A program made the position numbers and the translations under genes. The notes beneath the pieces are model-generated. The model was given only the letters and a program-made list of their open reading frames with translations. It was not told where the DNA came from and made no database searches. A stretch of 64,000 nucleotides of DNA from the NCBI GenBank assembly GCA_039814715.1, contig JBCCAR010000008.1, positions 36,307-100,306 of the forward strand, given 5' to 3'. This document shows positions 45,437 to 53,652 of the stretch, one piece after another (the first letter of the stretch is position 1; the number at the start of each line of letters is the position of its first letter). The stretch is from CAKZYD01 sp039814715 (GTDB lineage: Bacteria; Pseudomonadota; Alphaproteobacteria; Sphingomonadales; CAKZYD01).

Positions 45437-46764
45437 TCTGCCTGCGACAGCGTCAGCCGGAACGGAACGCCGCCGAGCGTAAAATCAGTCGACAATGCAA
45501 CCACGCGCTCGTGCGTGCTTTGGCCAGCAATGACAAGATCGCCTGCATCCTTATTCACCAGTGACATTTCCGCGGCGCCAGAAACGGCTTTAATCTGCAA
45601 ATGGAGCGGCTGTAAATTCGCATTGGCAATGGTGATCTGCGCTTTATCGGAGCGTCCCACCGTTGTTGGCCAGCGGCGAATGGGATAGCTGCGGCCCGAG
45701 GATTGATCGATCAAGACAGCACTTGGCGCCTTTGCGTTTAGGCGGGCTGCAAAGGTGAAGATAAAAATAGCGCCGCCCAAAATAACCGAAATCAGACCGC
45801 CAATCACCAGCCAGGGCAGATCGCCCCACGCGTTGGCGCGCCGGGGGATAATCATAGACAACACACCGCCGGTTTCACCGCTGAGGGTCGCAATAAGCGG
45901 TACAGGTTCTTTCCAGGGCTGCCACGGCGGCGCAGGCATATCAAACACTGCCATACCGCCCGCGCTCAGGGGTAAAAAGGTCGCTGCCGCTTCTGCTGAC
46001 CCCGGCGGGATATCGAGCCACGGCAAAACCCGCCCGCCGGTTGACCCTGAAAGCAACGCAAAAGCGGAAGAGGCCTCAGGGCTGAGTTGATACGTCATGG
46101 GAAACAGAGAGATGCCAAAGGCCTGCAAAGCCGCGATGCCGCGGGCATTGAGGCCCGGTTCTAAAGCGGGCATCAGCGATTGGGGCACAATAAGCGCTTT
46201 ACGGTCCCCGCTGCGCTGGGCCAGCGCGGCAAGGTGGGGCGCAAGAGCGCCAGCAATTGCCGTTGGCGGCGTTTGCTGATGCGAGAGCAGCGCGCGCAGA
46301 TTGGGCCACTGAGTGGCCAAATCAGCTTCCTCATTCACTATGGCGACGGCAACGGCCGCGCTGCGCGGCACATACACTTCCCAGCGTTGCCGATCAAACC
46401 GCGCATCGGCAAACGCTGCGCGCAAGGCGACAAGCTGATCAAACAAGCGGTCCTGATCACTGGGGTCTAAGACTACGAACACGGTTGCAACCTGCTCAAG
46501 CAATGCCTGCGCAGACCCAGGCCGTGCCTCCAACGCGCCGCGCGGCCCGTCCAGCGAAATCTGCGTCGTCTCTAGCAATCGACCATGGTCATAAGGCCGC
46601 CAACTCATAGAGAGCTGACCGTCTGTTTGAACAACGGTAAAGCGATACCCCTCTTCCAGCGCCATCGCAGAAAACGGCTGCCAAAGTGTTTGTGCCTGCA
46701 CAGCAGGCGCAGTGCCGCAAACGCTGGCAACGGCCATGATCAAAAACGCAAGGCGCTTTCCCAT
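45433..46764 (-). CDS. membrane protein with degenerate periplasmic VWA-like domain and cytoplasmic FHA domain
   Basis: 443 residues. A signal peptide (1-24) leads into a periplasmic domain whose layout resembles VWA: a strand TVFVVLDPSD at ~94-103, a second strand KALIVPQSL, AFGISLFPMTYQL, and LLSGSTGGRVLPW. The metal site is not conserved, so it is at best a relic VWA. One membrane helix (~316-338) follows, then a C-terminal FHA-like domain (~348-441) with TVGRSDKAQITI and LQPLHLQI (GRS at 370-372, His388). FHA domains bind phosphothreonine, here on the cytoplasmic face. It is last in the six-gene leftward operon, three bases after the preceding gene. Confidence 0.75.
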   Translation of the reverse strand: MGKRLAFLIMAVASVCGTAPAVQAQTLWQPFSAMALEEGYRFTVVQTDGQLSMSWRPYDHGRLLETTQISLDGPRGALEARPGSAQALLEQVATVFVVLDPSDQDRLFDQLVALRAAFADARFDRQRWEVYVPRSAAVAVAIVNEEADLATQWPNLRALLSHQQTPPTAIAGALAPHLAALAQRSGDRKALIVPQSLMPALEPGLNARGIAALQAFGISLFPMTYQLSPEASSAFALLSGSTGGRVLPWLDIPPGSAEAAATFLPLSAGGMAVFDMPAPPWQPWKEPVPLIATLSGETGGVLSMIIPRRANAWGDLPWLVIGGLISVILGGAIFIFTFAARLNAKAPSAVLIDQSSGRSYPIRRWPTTVGRSDKAQITIANANLQPLHLQIKAVSGAAEMSLVNKDAGDLVIAGQSTHERVVALSTDFTLGGVPFRLTLSQAD

Positions 46765-46767
46765 CTT

Positions 46768-48318
46768 TTAGGGCAGCCCCATAACCGCAATGCGGCGCGA
46801 CGCCTGCGCGCTCACAGGGGCATCAGGCGCGCGCGCAGCGGTCACCGGCTCGGTTTCGCGCAGGTCTTCAATCCGGCTCTGTGTTTCCTCAATGCGCGCG
46901 GCATCAGCCGCCTGTGCTTCTAGCGCTGCGAGACGCGCTTCTTCTTTCGCAATTTGACGCGCAAGGGCATCTGCATCCGGCGCTGGAGATGATTGGGTTT
47001 CTAGCGGTTCAGTCAGGGCTGTTTGAGCAGCAACGTCAATCGCGTTGCTAGCGGCCTGCGCGCTTGGTTGCTGCTCGGGGTCAGGATTGCTCCAATCGAC
47101 AAAGGGAGCATCGGAGAATTCCTGCGTCTCCCCGTCTTCACCAGAGCCGCCGAATAGCTTCGCCAGCATTTCCGCTGCAATCGCTTCCGCGGACGGGATG
47201 GGACGCGGCGGGCTTGGCGGCGGGCTGCTGCTTTCAGACCCCGGCAAACTAGGTGCACCCGGCGCGCTTTGCTGGGTTGAGCCGCCTTCACTTGACGTCT
47301 GCGATGGGCTGCTTGCCTGCGCTGTCTGTTGCGGTTCGCCTGATTGACCCGCTTCAACACCAGCCTGCGGTAGGGCTCCATTGGTGCCCGAATTTTCGCC
47401 ATTGCTTGCCAACGGAAGATCGCCGCCGCCAGCGGTGCTATCCGGTTCAGCTTGCGCTTTGCCTTGGCCAGCGGCATTGCCGGCCTCGCCCTGGCCTGCG
47501 CCAGAACCGTCACCAACTTGCTCTTCAGCTGCAGAGGACCCACCAGCACCGCCGCCTTGGCCTTCTGCGCCAGCGCCCTGCCCGGCCTCACGGTCAATCG
47601 TGACATCGCCAGCAATCTGTACAGGTTCACCTGCGGCGGCGCCTTGACCAGGCGTTTGGGCCTCGCTGGGTTGATCACCGGTATTGCTCCCGGTGCCAGT
47701 CGCAGTTAGATCGCCAAGAATATCAAGGACGCTGCGCGACTGGCCGCCGCTGGCACCTCCGCCTTGACCGGGTGTGCCTTGCTCATTCACATCGCCGCGC
47801 ACAGCGACATTGCCGCCGCCTGGCTGCTCGCTTTTGCCTTCCTGTCCGCCAGGTTGACCGCCGCCAGCAGCCTGTTGTTCGCGGTCATGATAGGCTTCAA
47901 GCTCATCTGCAAACGCGGCCTCTTCCTGCTGGCGCAATTGCGGATCGTTTTGGGCCGCTTCGCTTGGCTCAAAATCATAGTCTTGATCCTGAGCCTGCGG
48001 CGTCCACTCCCCTACTTTTGCATAGACTTTTTTTGCCATCTCCTGCTGCACATGGCGGCGCGATTCTGGAGGCAATGTGTCAATCGGTTCGGCTGGTTCA
48101 GGCGGGGGCGCAGGTTCAAAGTCCTGCGGCGGCGGGGTCCCTTGAGAAGAGCCTGCGCCGATGTCGCGCGGGTCAAAACCCTCGTTGGACCCTTCGCGTT
48201 CGATGCAGCGCTGATATTCCTCTTCCGTCGGCATACGGTCACAGCGTGAGGACTGCGCTTGCGCCGCAAACGGCAGAGCGCTTAATAGCGCGGCAGTGAG
48301 GACTATAGTTCTCATCAT
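46768..48318 (-). CDS. secreted low-complexity protein with C-terminal coiled coil
   Basis: About 516 residues from the ATG-ATG at 48318, preceded by AAAGGG. After a signal peptide (MMRTIVLTAALLSALPFAAQAQ) and a short conserved-looking start (CDRMPTEEEYQRCIEREG), most of the protein is unstructured and rich in Gly, Gln, Ser, Ala and Pro. Near the C-terminus, DADALARQIAKEEARLAAL and following residues form a likely coiled coil. It may be a periplasmic tether or spacer linking the complex to other envelope layers; this is inference. No enzymatic motif is visible. The frame extends to a TTG at 48354 but the ATG is better. Confidence 0.7.
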   Translation of the reverse strand: MMRTIVLTAALLSALPFAAQAQSSRCDRMPTEEEYQRCIEREGSNEGFDPRDIGAGSSQGTPPPQDFEPAPPPEPAEPIDTLPPESRRHVQQEMAKKVYAKVGEWTPQAQDQDYDFEPSEAAQNDPQLRQQEEAAFADELEAYHDREQQAAGGGQPGGQEGKSEQPGGGNVAVRGDVNEQGTPGQGGGASGGQSRSVLDILGDLTATGTGSNTGDQPSEAQTPGQGAAAGEPVQIAGDVTIDREAGQGAGAEGQGGGAGGSSAAEEQVGDGSGAGQGEAGNAAGQGKAQAEPDSTAGGGDLPLASNGENSGTNGALPQAGVEAGQSGEPQQTAQASSPSQTSSEGGSTQQSAPGAPSLPGSESSSPPPSPPRPIPSAEAIAAEMLAKLFGGSGEDGETQEFSDAPFVDWSNPDPEQQPSAQAASNAIDVAAQTALTEPLETQSSPAPDADALARQIAKEEARLAALEAQAADAARIEETQSRIEDLRETEPVTAARAPDAPVSAQASRRIAVMGLP

Positions 48319-48381
48319 TAAACCCTTTAGAGCTGCGTATGAGCGTAAGTGCAAGGGCCTGAACAGGGCATGTACAGCGCC

Positions 48382-50817
48382 TTATTTTGGCAAGGTGAGC
48401 GCAATGCGGAAGCCCGTCGTATCATCGGTATCGCCTTTGATGCGCCCCGCCCGTGAGGACAAACGAAAATCACGCGGCCCGGAAATCCAAGAGCCGCCCC
48501 TTGCGATGCGCGAGCCGCACATGCCGCGTTCATTGGCCCGCCCATCCGTTGGCGCGTCGCGGTAATCCAAGCTATCGCAGTCTTGCACCCACTCAGCGGC
48601 ATTGCCAATCATGTCGTACAGACCAAATGCATTGGGCAGGCGCCGTTTAACGGGTTCAACACCATTGGCGACGCCGTCTTCACAGGTTTTGGTGCGCCAT
48701 GGCACGTTAGTTTCGCTGCCTGCAATATTGCCAAGCTTACACGCGCTTTCTTCACGGCCAGCTGCATAAATACCGCTATCGGCTGCGCGCGCGGCATATT
48801 CCCATTCCGCTTCGGTCGGCAGCCGGTATGGTTTGCCTGTCGTGCGCGCGAGCCATGCCGCATAGTCCTGCGCATCCTGCCAGCTGACGAACACCACTGG
48901 CGCGGCATCTACACTGCCTTGGCGCGGCTCATATTGGCACGCGCCCGTAGCAACACAGGCTTTCCATTGGCCTACGGTCACTTCCTCCTGGCCGATCGCA
49001 AACGATGCTGCAAATGTAACTGTGCGGCGCGGCTTTTCTGATGGTTTGGCAAACCGGTCACCCTCCGCAGCGCCCATCTCAAAGCTGCCTTTTGGCAAAA
49101 TCACAACCGAAGGGCATTGCTTACAGTCTTTGATGATATCGCCAGCACGCGAGGTCAGTTTATCCAGCATCGTCAGCGCTTTTGCCACGTAGCGGCCCTT
49201 GGGGAAGCGATCCACATAACTTTGATAGGCTTTTCGTGTGCCCAGCCGCTCAGCAGCGGCAAACGCCTGTTCATCGCGGAACGTTTCTAGCGCTGCGTCG
49301 CGCCGCTGTTTGGCCTCTTCCACAAACGCGCCATCGGGGTAAGCGCCTAAATATCCATCATAGGCGGCGACCGTATCGCGCTGGCGTGCATCTTCAAATG
49401 CGGCTTGATCGGCGGCGGCGATTGCATCAAGGCCTGCTTGAAGTCGGTCAATAATTTGCTGGGCTTCTGGCACATGTAAGCCGAGCGGAAAGGCCTCTAA
49501 ATAGGCCCGGTAGCCGTCAAGCGTGTTCGTCTGCACGGCCGTCTGCCACGCGTTGTCATCGAGAATATCTAAGCGGTCTTGCGCCTCGGCAATGTAAAAC
49601 CCTTCCGGGAAACGCTCCAGATAGGCGGTGTAACTTGCGACAGTATCTATGGTGCGGGCATTGACCCAGGCGCGTTCATCTGCAGGGCCTGGCCCATTGG
49701 GCGATTGCGGGCCTTCTTGCGCGGGGATATCTTCGCCCTGCGCCACATCCCCTTTTTCGCCGCCGCTCAACACGCCAGATTGGCTCACATAGAGTGCAAT
49801 GCCGGTCAGCGCGGCCAAGCCCAGCAAGAACGCTGCGACTGTTGTGAGCGGCGTGCCTTGTTTTGGAGATTCTGCTGTGCCTCTGGTGGGGCGCACCGGC
49901 CGCATCGGCCGCTGCGGCACCGCTCTTTCAGGGCGAACTGGTGCTGGCGACGGCGGCGCGGGCGCCGTGTCTGCAGACGTATCGGGCGTGATGCGGGTCC
50001 GTCCGCCAACGGTAAAGGCCCAGTCTTCGAGCGTACTGTCATTGCCAGTCAGCGCTAAGCCGCGCTCAATTGCTTGGATAAGCGCGCGGTGCTCGCTCTG
50101 GCTTACATATTCTCCAGCCGGCACCAGCGGGTCTTTACGGCCAGCGTTGCTCGCTGCATGCCGCTGCGCAAAACTTGGAGCTTGCTGGCCAGTGAGCAAT
50201 TGATAAGCCAGCTCTGATAAAGCGTAGAGGTCGCCCGCCTCACCTTCAAGGCCATTGCGCGGCTCTAACGTAAGGCCAAGGACTTGGGCCGCCGCCGCTT
50301 CCCCAAAGCCCACCAATCGCGCTGGGCCTTGCGCTGGAAGGAATACATTCGCGGCTGAGACAGCGCCATGGGTCACGCCGACAGCTTGGCTGCTTTGCAG
50401 CGCTGCGCAGATGTCGAGCAAAACTGTTCTGAGCTTTTCAGAAGCCCATCCATGAGCCACTTTTAGCTGGTTGGAGAGAAAGCGGCCCTCGGGCAGCGCG
50501 GCGTGGTAATAGACCGTCCCGTTGGTTTCTATTGGCAAGGCATCGGCCGGATAATCGCCAGCACTTGCAGCGCGTTCAGCTGCAATGAAGGCCTGCGCCG
50601 CATCCTTAAGCGTTAATGCCCGCGTACTGCCGGCTGCGACCAAAATGCCTTCTGGCCCGCGCGCCGCGCATCCGTCAGGCGCAAACTCGGCAATCTGGCC
50701 GCCGCCAGGCGTGGTGTAGCGCAGTGTGATGGGCGTTGCATGGATCAAACCGCCCAATTGATGCGCGCCAATACGCTCGCCAGCGGCCGCTGGCTCAATA
50801 GAAGAATGATAGGTCAC
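48382..50817 (-). CDS. membrane pseudokinase with periplasmic repeats and FGE-like (SUMF) domain
   Basis: 811 residues from GTG 50817, overlapping the channel gene stop as GTGA. Residues ~15-270 have a protein-kinase layout, but HRD is replaced by His150-Gly-Ala, the Lys two residues on by Ser, and DFG by Gly170-Phe-Gly; the downstream GDLYALSELAYQLLTG is kept. This is a pseudokinase. A proline-rich linker and one membrane helix (~323-344) lead to four periplasmic repeats (383-553) of the type DTVxxYxxYLxxFPxGxxxxEA. The C-terminal domain (~570-811) is FGE/SUMF-like (SFEMGAAEGD, RLPTEAEWEYAAR, IGNAAEWVQDC, ARGGSW), without the active-site cysteines of true formylglycine-generating enzymes. 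Confidence 0.8.
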   Translation of the reverse strand: MTYHSSIEPAAAGERIGAHQLGGLIHATPITLRYTTPGGGQIAEFAPDGCAARGPEGILVAAGSTRALTLKDAAQAFIAAERAASAGDYPADALPIETNGTVYYHAALPEGRFLSNQLKVAHGWASEKLRTVLLDICAALQSSQAVGVTHGAVSAANVFLPAQGPARLVGFGEAAAAQVLGLTLEPRNGLEGEAGDLYALSELAYQLLTGQQAPSFAQRHAASNAGRKDPLVPAGEYVSQSEHRALIQAIERGLALTGNDSTLEDWAFTVGGRTRITPDTSADTAPAPPSPAPVRPERAVPQRPMRPVRPTRGTAESPKQGTPLTTVAAFLLGLAALTGIALYVSQSGVLSGGEKGDVAQGEDIPAQEGPQSPNGPGPADERAWVNARTIDTVASYTAYLERFPEGFYIAEAQDRLDILDDNAWQTAVQTNTLDGYRAYLEAFPLGLHVPEAQQIIDRLQAGLDAIAAADQAAFEDARQRDTVAAYDGYLGAYPDGAFVEEAKQRRDAALETFRDEQAFAAAERLGTRKAYQSYVDRFPKGRYVAKALTMLDKLTSRAGDIIKDCKQCPSVVILPKGSFEMGAAEGDRFAKPSEKPRRTVTFAASFAIGQEEVTVGQWKACVATGACQYEPRQGSVDAAPVVFVSWQDAQDYAAWLARTTGKPYRLPTEAEWEYAARAADSGIYAAGREESACKLGNIAGSETNVPWRTKTCEDGVANGVEPVKRRLPNAFGLYDMIGNAAEWVQDCDSLDYRDAPTDGRANERGMCGSRIARGGSWISGPRDFRLSSRAGRIKGDTDDTTGFRIALTLPK

Positions 50818-51560
50818 GGATAGAGCCGGTTGATCAAATTATCGAGGCAATATTGACTAGACCTGTTGAGCGCGCGCTCTTCCCTTGCTTGCACAATGTT
50901 TTGAATAAGCACCAGCACCGCCGCCATGATGAGCGCAACCAGCGTTGTCGAAAAGGCAACGCCTAGCCGCGCGGTCACATTATACAGCATTTCCGGGCTT
51001 TCAATGCTTGAACGATCCCCTGCGTATTGCAGCGCTAGCATGATGCCCAGGACAGTGCCGATAAACCCGAGCGATGGCACCAGCCACGAAATATAGCGCA
51101 CCATATTATAACGCAGGTCAATCTCGTGCAGAAACAGCTCTATGGAGGAATTCAGCACAGAATTGGTTTGATCAGCGGACCCCGTCATATTGAAGGTGAG
51201 GACGCAGCGCGAGATGAGACGCGGCAGGAACGAGACATCATAGGTGCGCGTAGCGGTTACGGTTTGATAAATCTCGTTCAGCTCCTCGCCTGGCCGGAGC
51301 AATGAAGCGTCATCTTCAGGTAAATAGGCCTGCTGAATTTGGTGTTCTTCTTCGCGCGCCGCGCGGTAGCGCATGAACAATTCGCCCAGTCCGACGACAA
51401 AGACGATCCACATGATGTTTTGCACGGTAAATGGCCAGGTATCGCGGTCAATATCCAGCATGATCCGCGCCAAGCTGTCAGGTAGCACCAGATACAAGAG
51501 TACGATGATAAAAACGCCGAGTTCAGCGCTGATAATGGCAGTAGAAGCCCTTAATCCCAT
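50814..51560 (-). CDS. MotA/TolQ/ExbB-family proton channel subunit
   Basis: A 248-residue inner-membrane protein with four helices (~9-28, ~46-64, ~157-179, ~198-222) and a cytoplasmic segment between helices 2 and 3. The last two helices carry the family signature: VPSLGFIGTVLGIMLAL and LGVAFSTTLVALIMA. In TolQ, ExbB and MotA these helices line the proton path around a dimer of TolR/ExbD/MotB. Here the two genes just upstream encode TolR-like proteins fused to VWA domains. It lacks the long cytoplasmic tail of Zorya ZorA. It starts 15 bases after the preceding stop and overlaps the next gene by four bases. Confidence 0.88.
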   Translation of the reverse strand: MGLRASTAIISAELGVFIIVLLYLVLPDSLARIMLDIDRDTWPFTVQNIMWIVFVVGLGELFMRYRAAREEEHQIQQAYLPEDDASLLRPGEELNEIYQTVTATRTYDVSFLPRLISRCVLTFNMTGSADQTNSVLNSSIELFLHEIDLRYNMVRYISWLVPSLGFIGTVLGIMLALQYAGDRSSIESPEMLYNVTARLGVAFSTTLVALIMAAVLVLIQNIVQAREERALNRSSQYCLDNLINRLYP

Positions 51561-51575
51561 AGTCTCTCAGTCCTT

Positions 51576-52508
51576 TTACCCGCTAGGCGAAATTGCTTGA
51601 AACTGGCCGTTATTGCGGCTGGCAAGCCCAAGCAGAAAATCAAATGCGATCTCGGTTTCAAAATAATCACCCACCGCAATGGCATGTATTTCTTTCCGCG
51701 TTGTATTGGCCTTGCCCACGGATTCGACAATCGCACGCGCGTTACGCCCGCCATTGCTGCCCGGAAACGGCCGCCCATCACTCAACAGAAAAATGCTTTC
51801 TGCAGGACCGCGCACGGACCGCACCAACGCATCATGGGTTCCTGATCCGCCAATGAACTTATTTGACAGACCTTCGACAAATGTCGTCGCTGCATCCTTG
51901 TTGGCAATGCTTGCAACGCGCAGGCCGCCGTCTTGGGGCCAGCGGTAATAGGCCGGCCGACCATTGGCATTTTGACCATAGGCTAGAACGGACACACTCT
52001 GCGCTTCAGACAACGAGGCGAGAATGCGCCGCACCGTTTTGAAAATCGCGACTTTATAAGCGCCGTGCCGCTTGTGAAGATCGATCACAATCTCCAGGCT
52101 CTCTTTCTGGGTTTTGATCCCAAGGAAGCGAAAATCCACCTTACGAGCATAAAAGCTCTCTTCTGGCCCACCCTTTTGCTGGGTCACTTCCTTGGGCTTG
52201 ACTGCAGACATCGCGGCAAGCTCTGCCTCCAGCGACATCAGGCGGTTTTGTTCTTGATCAATTTGCTCAATCAAAGATGCCATTTGTTGATCGGTCGCAC
52301 GCTTCTTATCTTCCGCATCGCGCAGGAAATTCTCGGCGCTGGCGCGGAAATCGGCAATGGATTTGTCTTCGCCCTTGGAGCGGAATTCGTTCTGATAATA
52401 GGGCATCAGCACGATCGCGATGACGATAAACGCGCCCATGGCAGACGCAAAAATATCAATCGCAGACAGCGAGAAAATTTCCATGGAACGAGACGCGCGG
52501 CGCTTCAT
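51576..52508 (-). CDS. TolR/ExbD-like membrane anchor with degenerate VWA domain
   Basis: 310 residues. A basic N-terminus (MKRRASRS) leads into one membrane helix (~15-37) reading SAIDIFASAMGAFIVI, with Asp18 placed as the proton-binding Asp of TolR/ExbD/MotB. A coiled coil (~48-102) and a C-terminal VWA-type domain (~135-300) follow. Its MIDAS is broken: DxSxS reads Asp143-Leu-His-Lys-Arg, while Thr224 (GGSGTHDAL) and Asp244 (FLLSDGRP) remain. The C-terminus ends NGQFQAISPSG. Its ATG overlaps the upstream gene stop as TAATG. It is a paralogue of that upstream gene. Confidence 0.82.
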   Translation of the reverse strand: MKRRASRSMEIFSLSAIDIFASAMGAFIVIAIVLMPYYQNEFRSKGEDKSIADFRASAENFLRDAEDKKRATDQQMASLIEQIDQEQNRLMSLEAELAAMSAVKPKEVTQQKGGPEESFYARKVDFRFLGIKTQKESLEIVIDLHKRHGAYKVAIFKTVRRILASLSEAQSVSVLAYGQNANGRPAYYRWPQDGGLRVASIANKDAATTFVEGLSNKFIGGSGTHDALVRSVRGPAESIFLLSDGRPFPGSNGGRNARAIVESVGKANTTRKEIHAIAVGDYFETEIAFDFLLGLASRNNGQFQAISPSG

Positions 52509-53476
52509 TACGGGAACCCCGGGAACCGCAGCCCAGACGGCCGTTTGGTTCCGCTCTGCGGCAACACCCCAACGAAATTGCCGCCATTCTGACGTGCAAT
52601 CTCCATCAAGAACCGTGTGAGAGTTTGGTTACCGGTGTATTCGCCAATGGCAACCGTGTGAATTTGGCGGCGCTGGCGGCCAGAATTAGACAGGCCGAGA
52701 TTTTGGACAATGCTTCTTGGGCTCCCATCCGTCGGCTCGCCGTCGCTGATCAGGATAATGGCGTCCGCGTCCACTGTGAGGGCCTGTTGCAAAGCGAAGG
52801 CCGTCGGTGTGCCGCCTGAAAATGATAGGGACTGAACAAAGCGCGAAGCGGCTGACTTTACTTGCGGTGTCGCCTTTGCCGGTGCCCACGCTGTCGGGAA
52901 GCGCCGCAAGTTCGCTATTTGATGAAAGCCAACGATCATGATGCTGTTATCAGGCGTTAGTGGCTCTAAGATTTCCAGCAAGGTTTGGCGGACCAAATCG
53001 CCGTGCTGCACCATGCTGCCCGACAAATCGACAAGCACGACGAAACTCTTTGCGTTGGTTTCCAACCCCAAAATTGAGAATTCGACGCCATTGGATGGTG
53101 CCTTCGCTCCTGCCTCCTCACCTTCGTCCTGGCCGACCGTTGGCGCAGGCTTTTCTAAGTCTGCAATCTGGGATTTAACGCGTTCAACCTTGCTTTTAAC
53201 AGACGACAATTCCCCTTCCAGCCGGTCAACCTGAACAGCCCCGTCAGCGGCGGCAAGTAGCAGCTCAGTGGCCCGGCCACCATCATCGCGCCGCTTTTGG
53301 ATCTGCTCTTCAATCTCAGAATTGCCGGGCGCTGGGCCTTCGTTGTTATAATGGGGAAAGAGGATCAAAACGATCAGGATGAACGCGCCAAGAGCGGATG
53401 CAAACAAGTCTAAAGCAGACGTGGAAAAGACCGATGCTTCCTCCCGCCGCGACTGCATAACCTTGCATCCATTCAT
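52508..53476 (-). CDS. TolR/ExbD-like membrane anchor with intact VWA domain
   Basis: 322 residues (an internal ATG at 53458 is an alternative start). One membrane helix (~21-41) reads SALDLFASALGAFILI, with Asp23 in the position of the TolR/ExbD/MotB proton-carrying Asp. A coiled coil (~55-110) leads to a periplasmic VWA domain (~130-310) with a complete metal site: Asp150-Leu-Ser152-Gly-Ser154, Thr223 (GGTPTAFAL) and Asp245 (ILISDGEPTDG). VWA domains with this site bind protein ligands through Mg2+. It is first in the six-gene operon, divergent from the MORN-like lipoprotein gene with 176 bases between. Confidence 0.85.
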   Translation of the reverse strand: MNGCKVMQSRREEASVFSTSALDLFASALGAFILIVLILFPHYNNEGPAPGNSEIEEQIQKRRDDGGRATELLLAAADGAVQVDRLEGELSSVKSKVERVKSQIADLEKPAPTVGQDEGEEAGAKAPSNGVEFSILGLETNAKSFVVLVDLSGSMVQHGDLVRQTLLEILEPLTPDNSIMIVGFHQIANLRRFPTAWAPAKATPQVKSAASRFVQSLSFSGGTPTAFALQQALTVDADAIILISDGEPTDGSPRSIVQNLGLSNSGRQRRQIHTVAIGEYTGNQTLTRFLMEIARQNGGNFVGVLPQSGTKRPSGLRFPGFP

Positions 53477-53652
53477 TGTTGCTATGGCGCTGAGACTATT
53501 GCGCTAAACCCGCGTGCGCTGCAAGACCGCCTTGCCCGCATCTATCCACCGGTCTACCCTACATTAGCTGAACAGGCGCATGGTGTTTAAGTCATCGCGC
53601 GTTCAGCAAGCGCCCTATAGGCTGCGGCGACCATAAAAAGGATGGCCAGCAC

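Noticed and set aside
48382..49110. Functional formylglycine-generating enzyme
   Set aside because: The C-terminal domain lacks the active-site cysteines and no sulfatase gene is nearby.
45433..53476. Type VI secretion regulator locus (FHA plus PpkA-like kinase)
   Set aside because: No Tss sheath, tube, baseplate or ClpV genes are present, the kinase is inactive, and the channel and VWA genes do not belong to that system.
50814..53476. Zorya defence system (ZorA/ZorB)
   Set aside because: The channel lacks the long ZorA tail, the anchors carry VWA rather than peptidoglycan-binding domains, and no nuclease or helicase effector genes accompany them.
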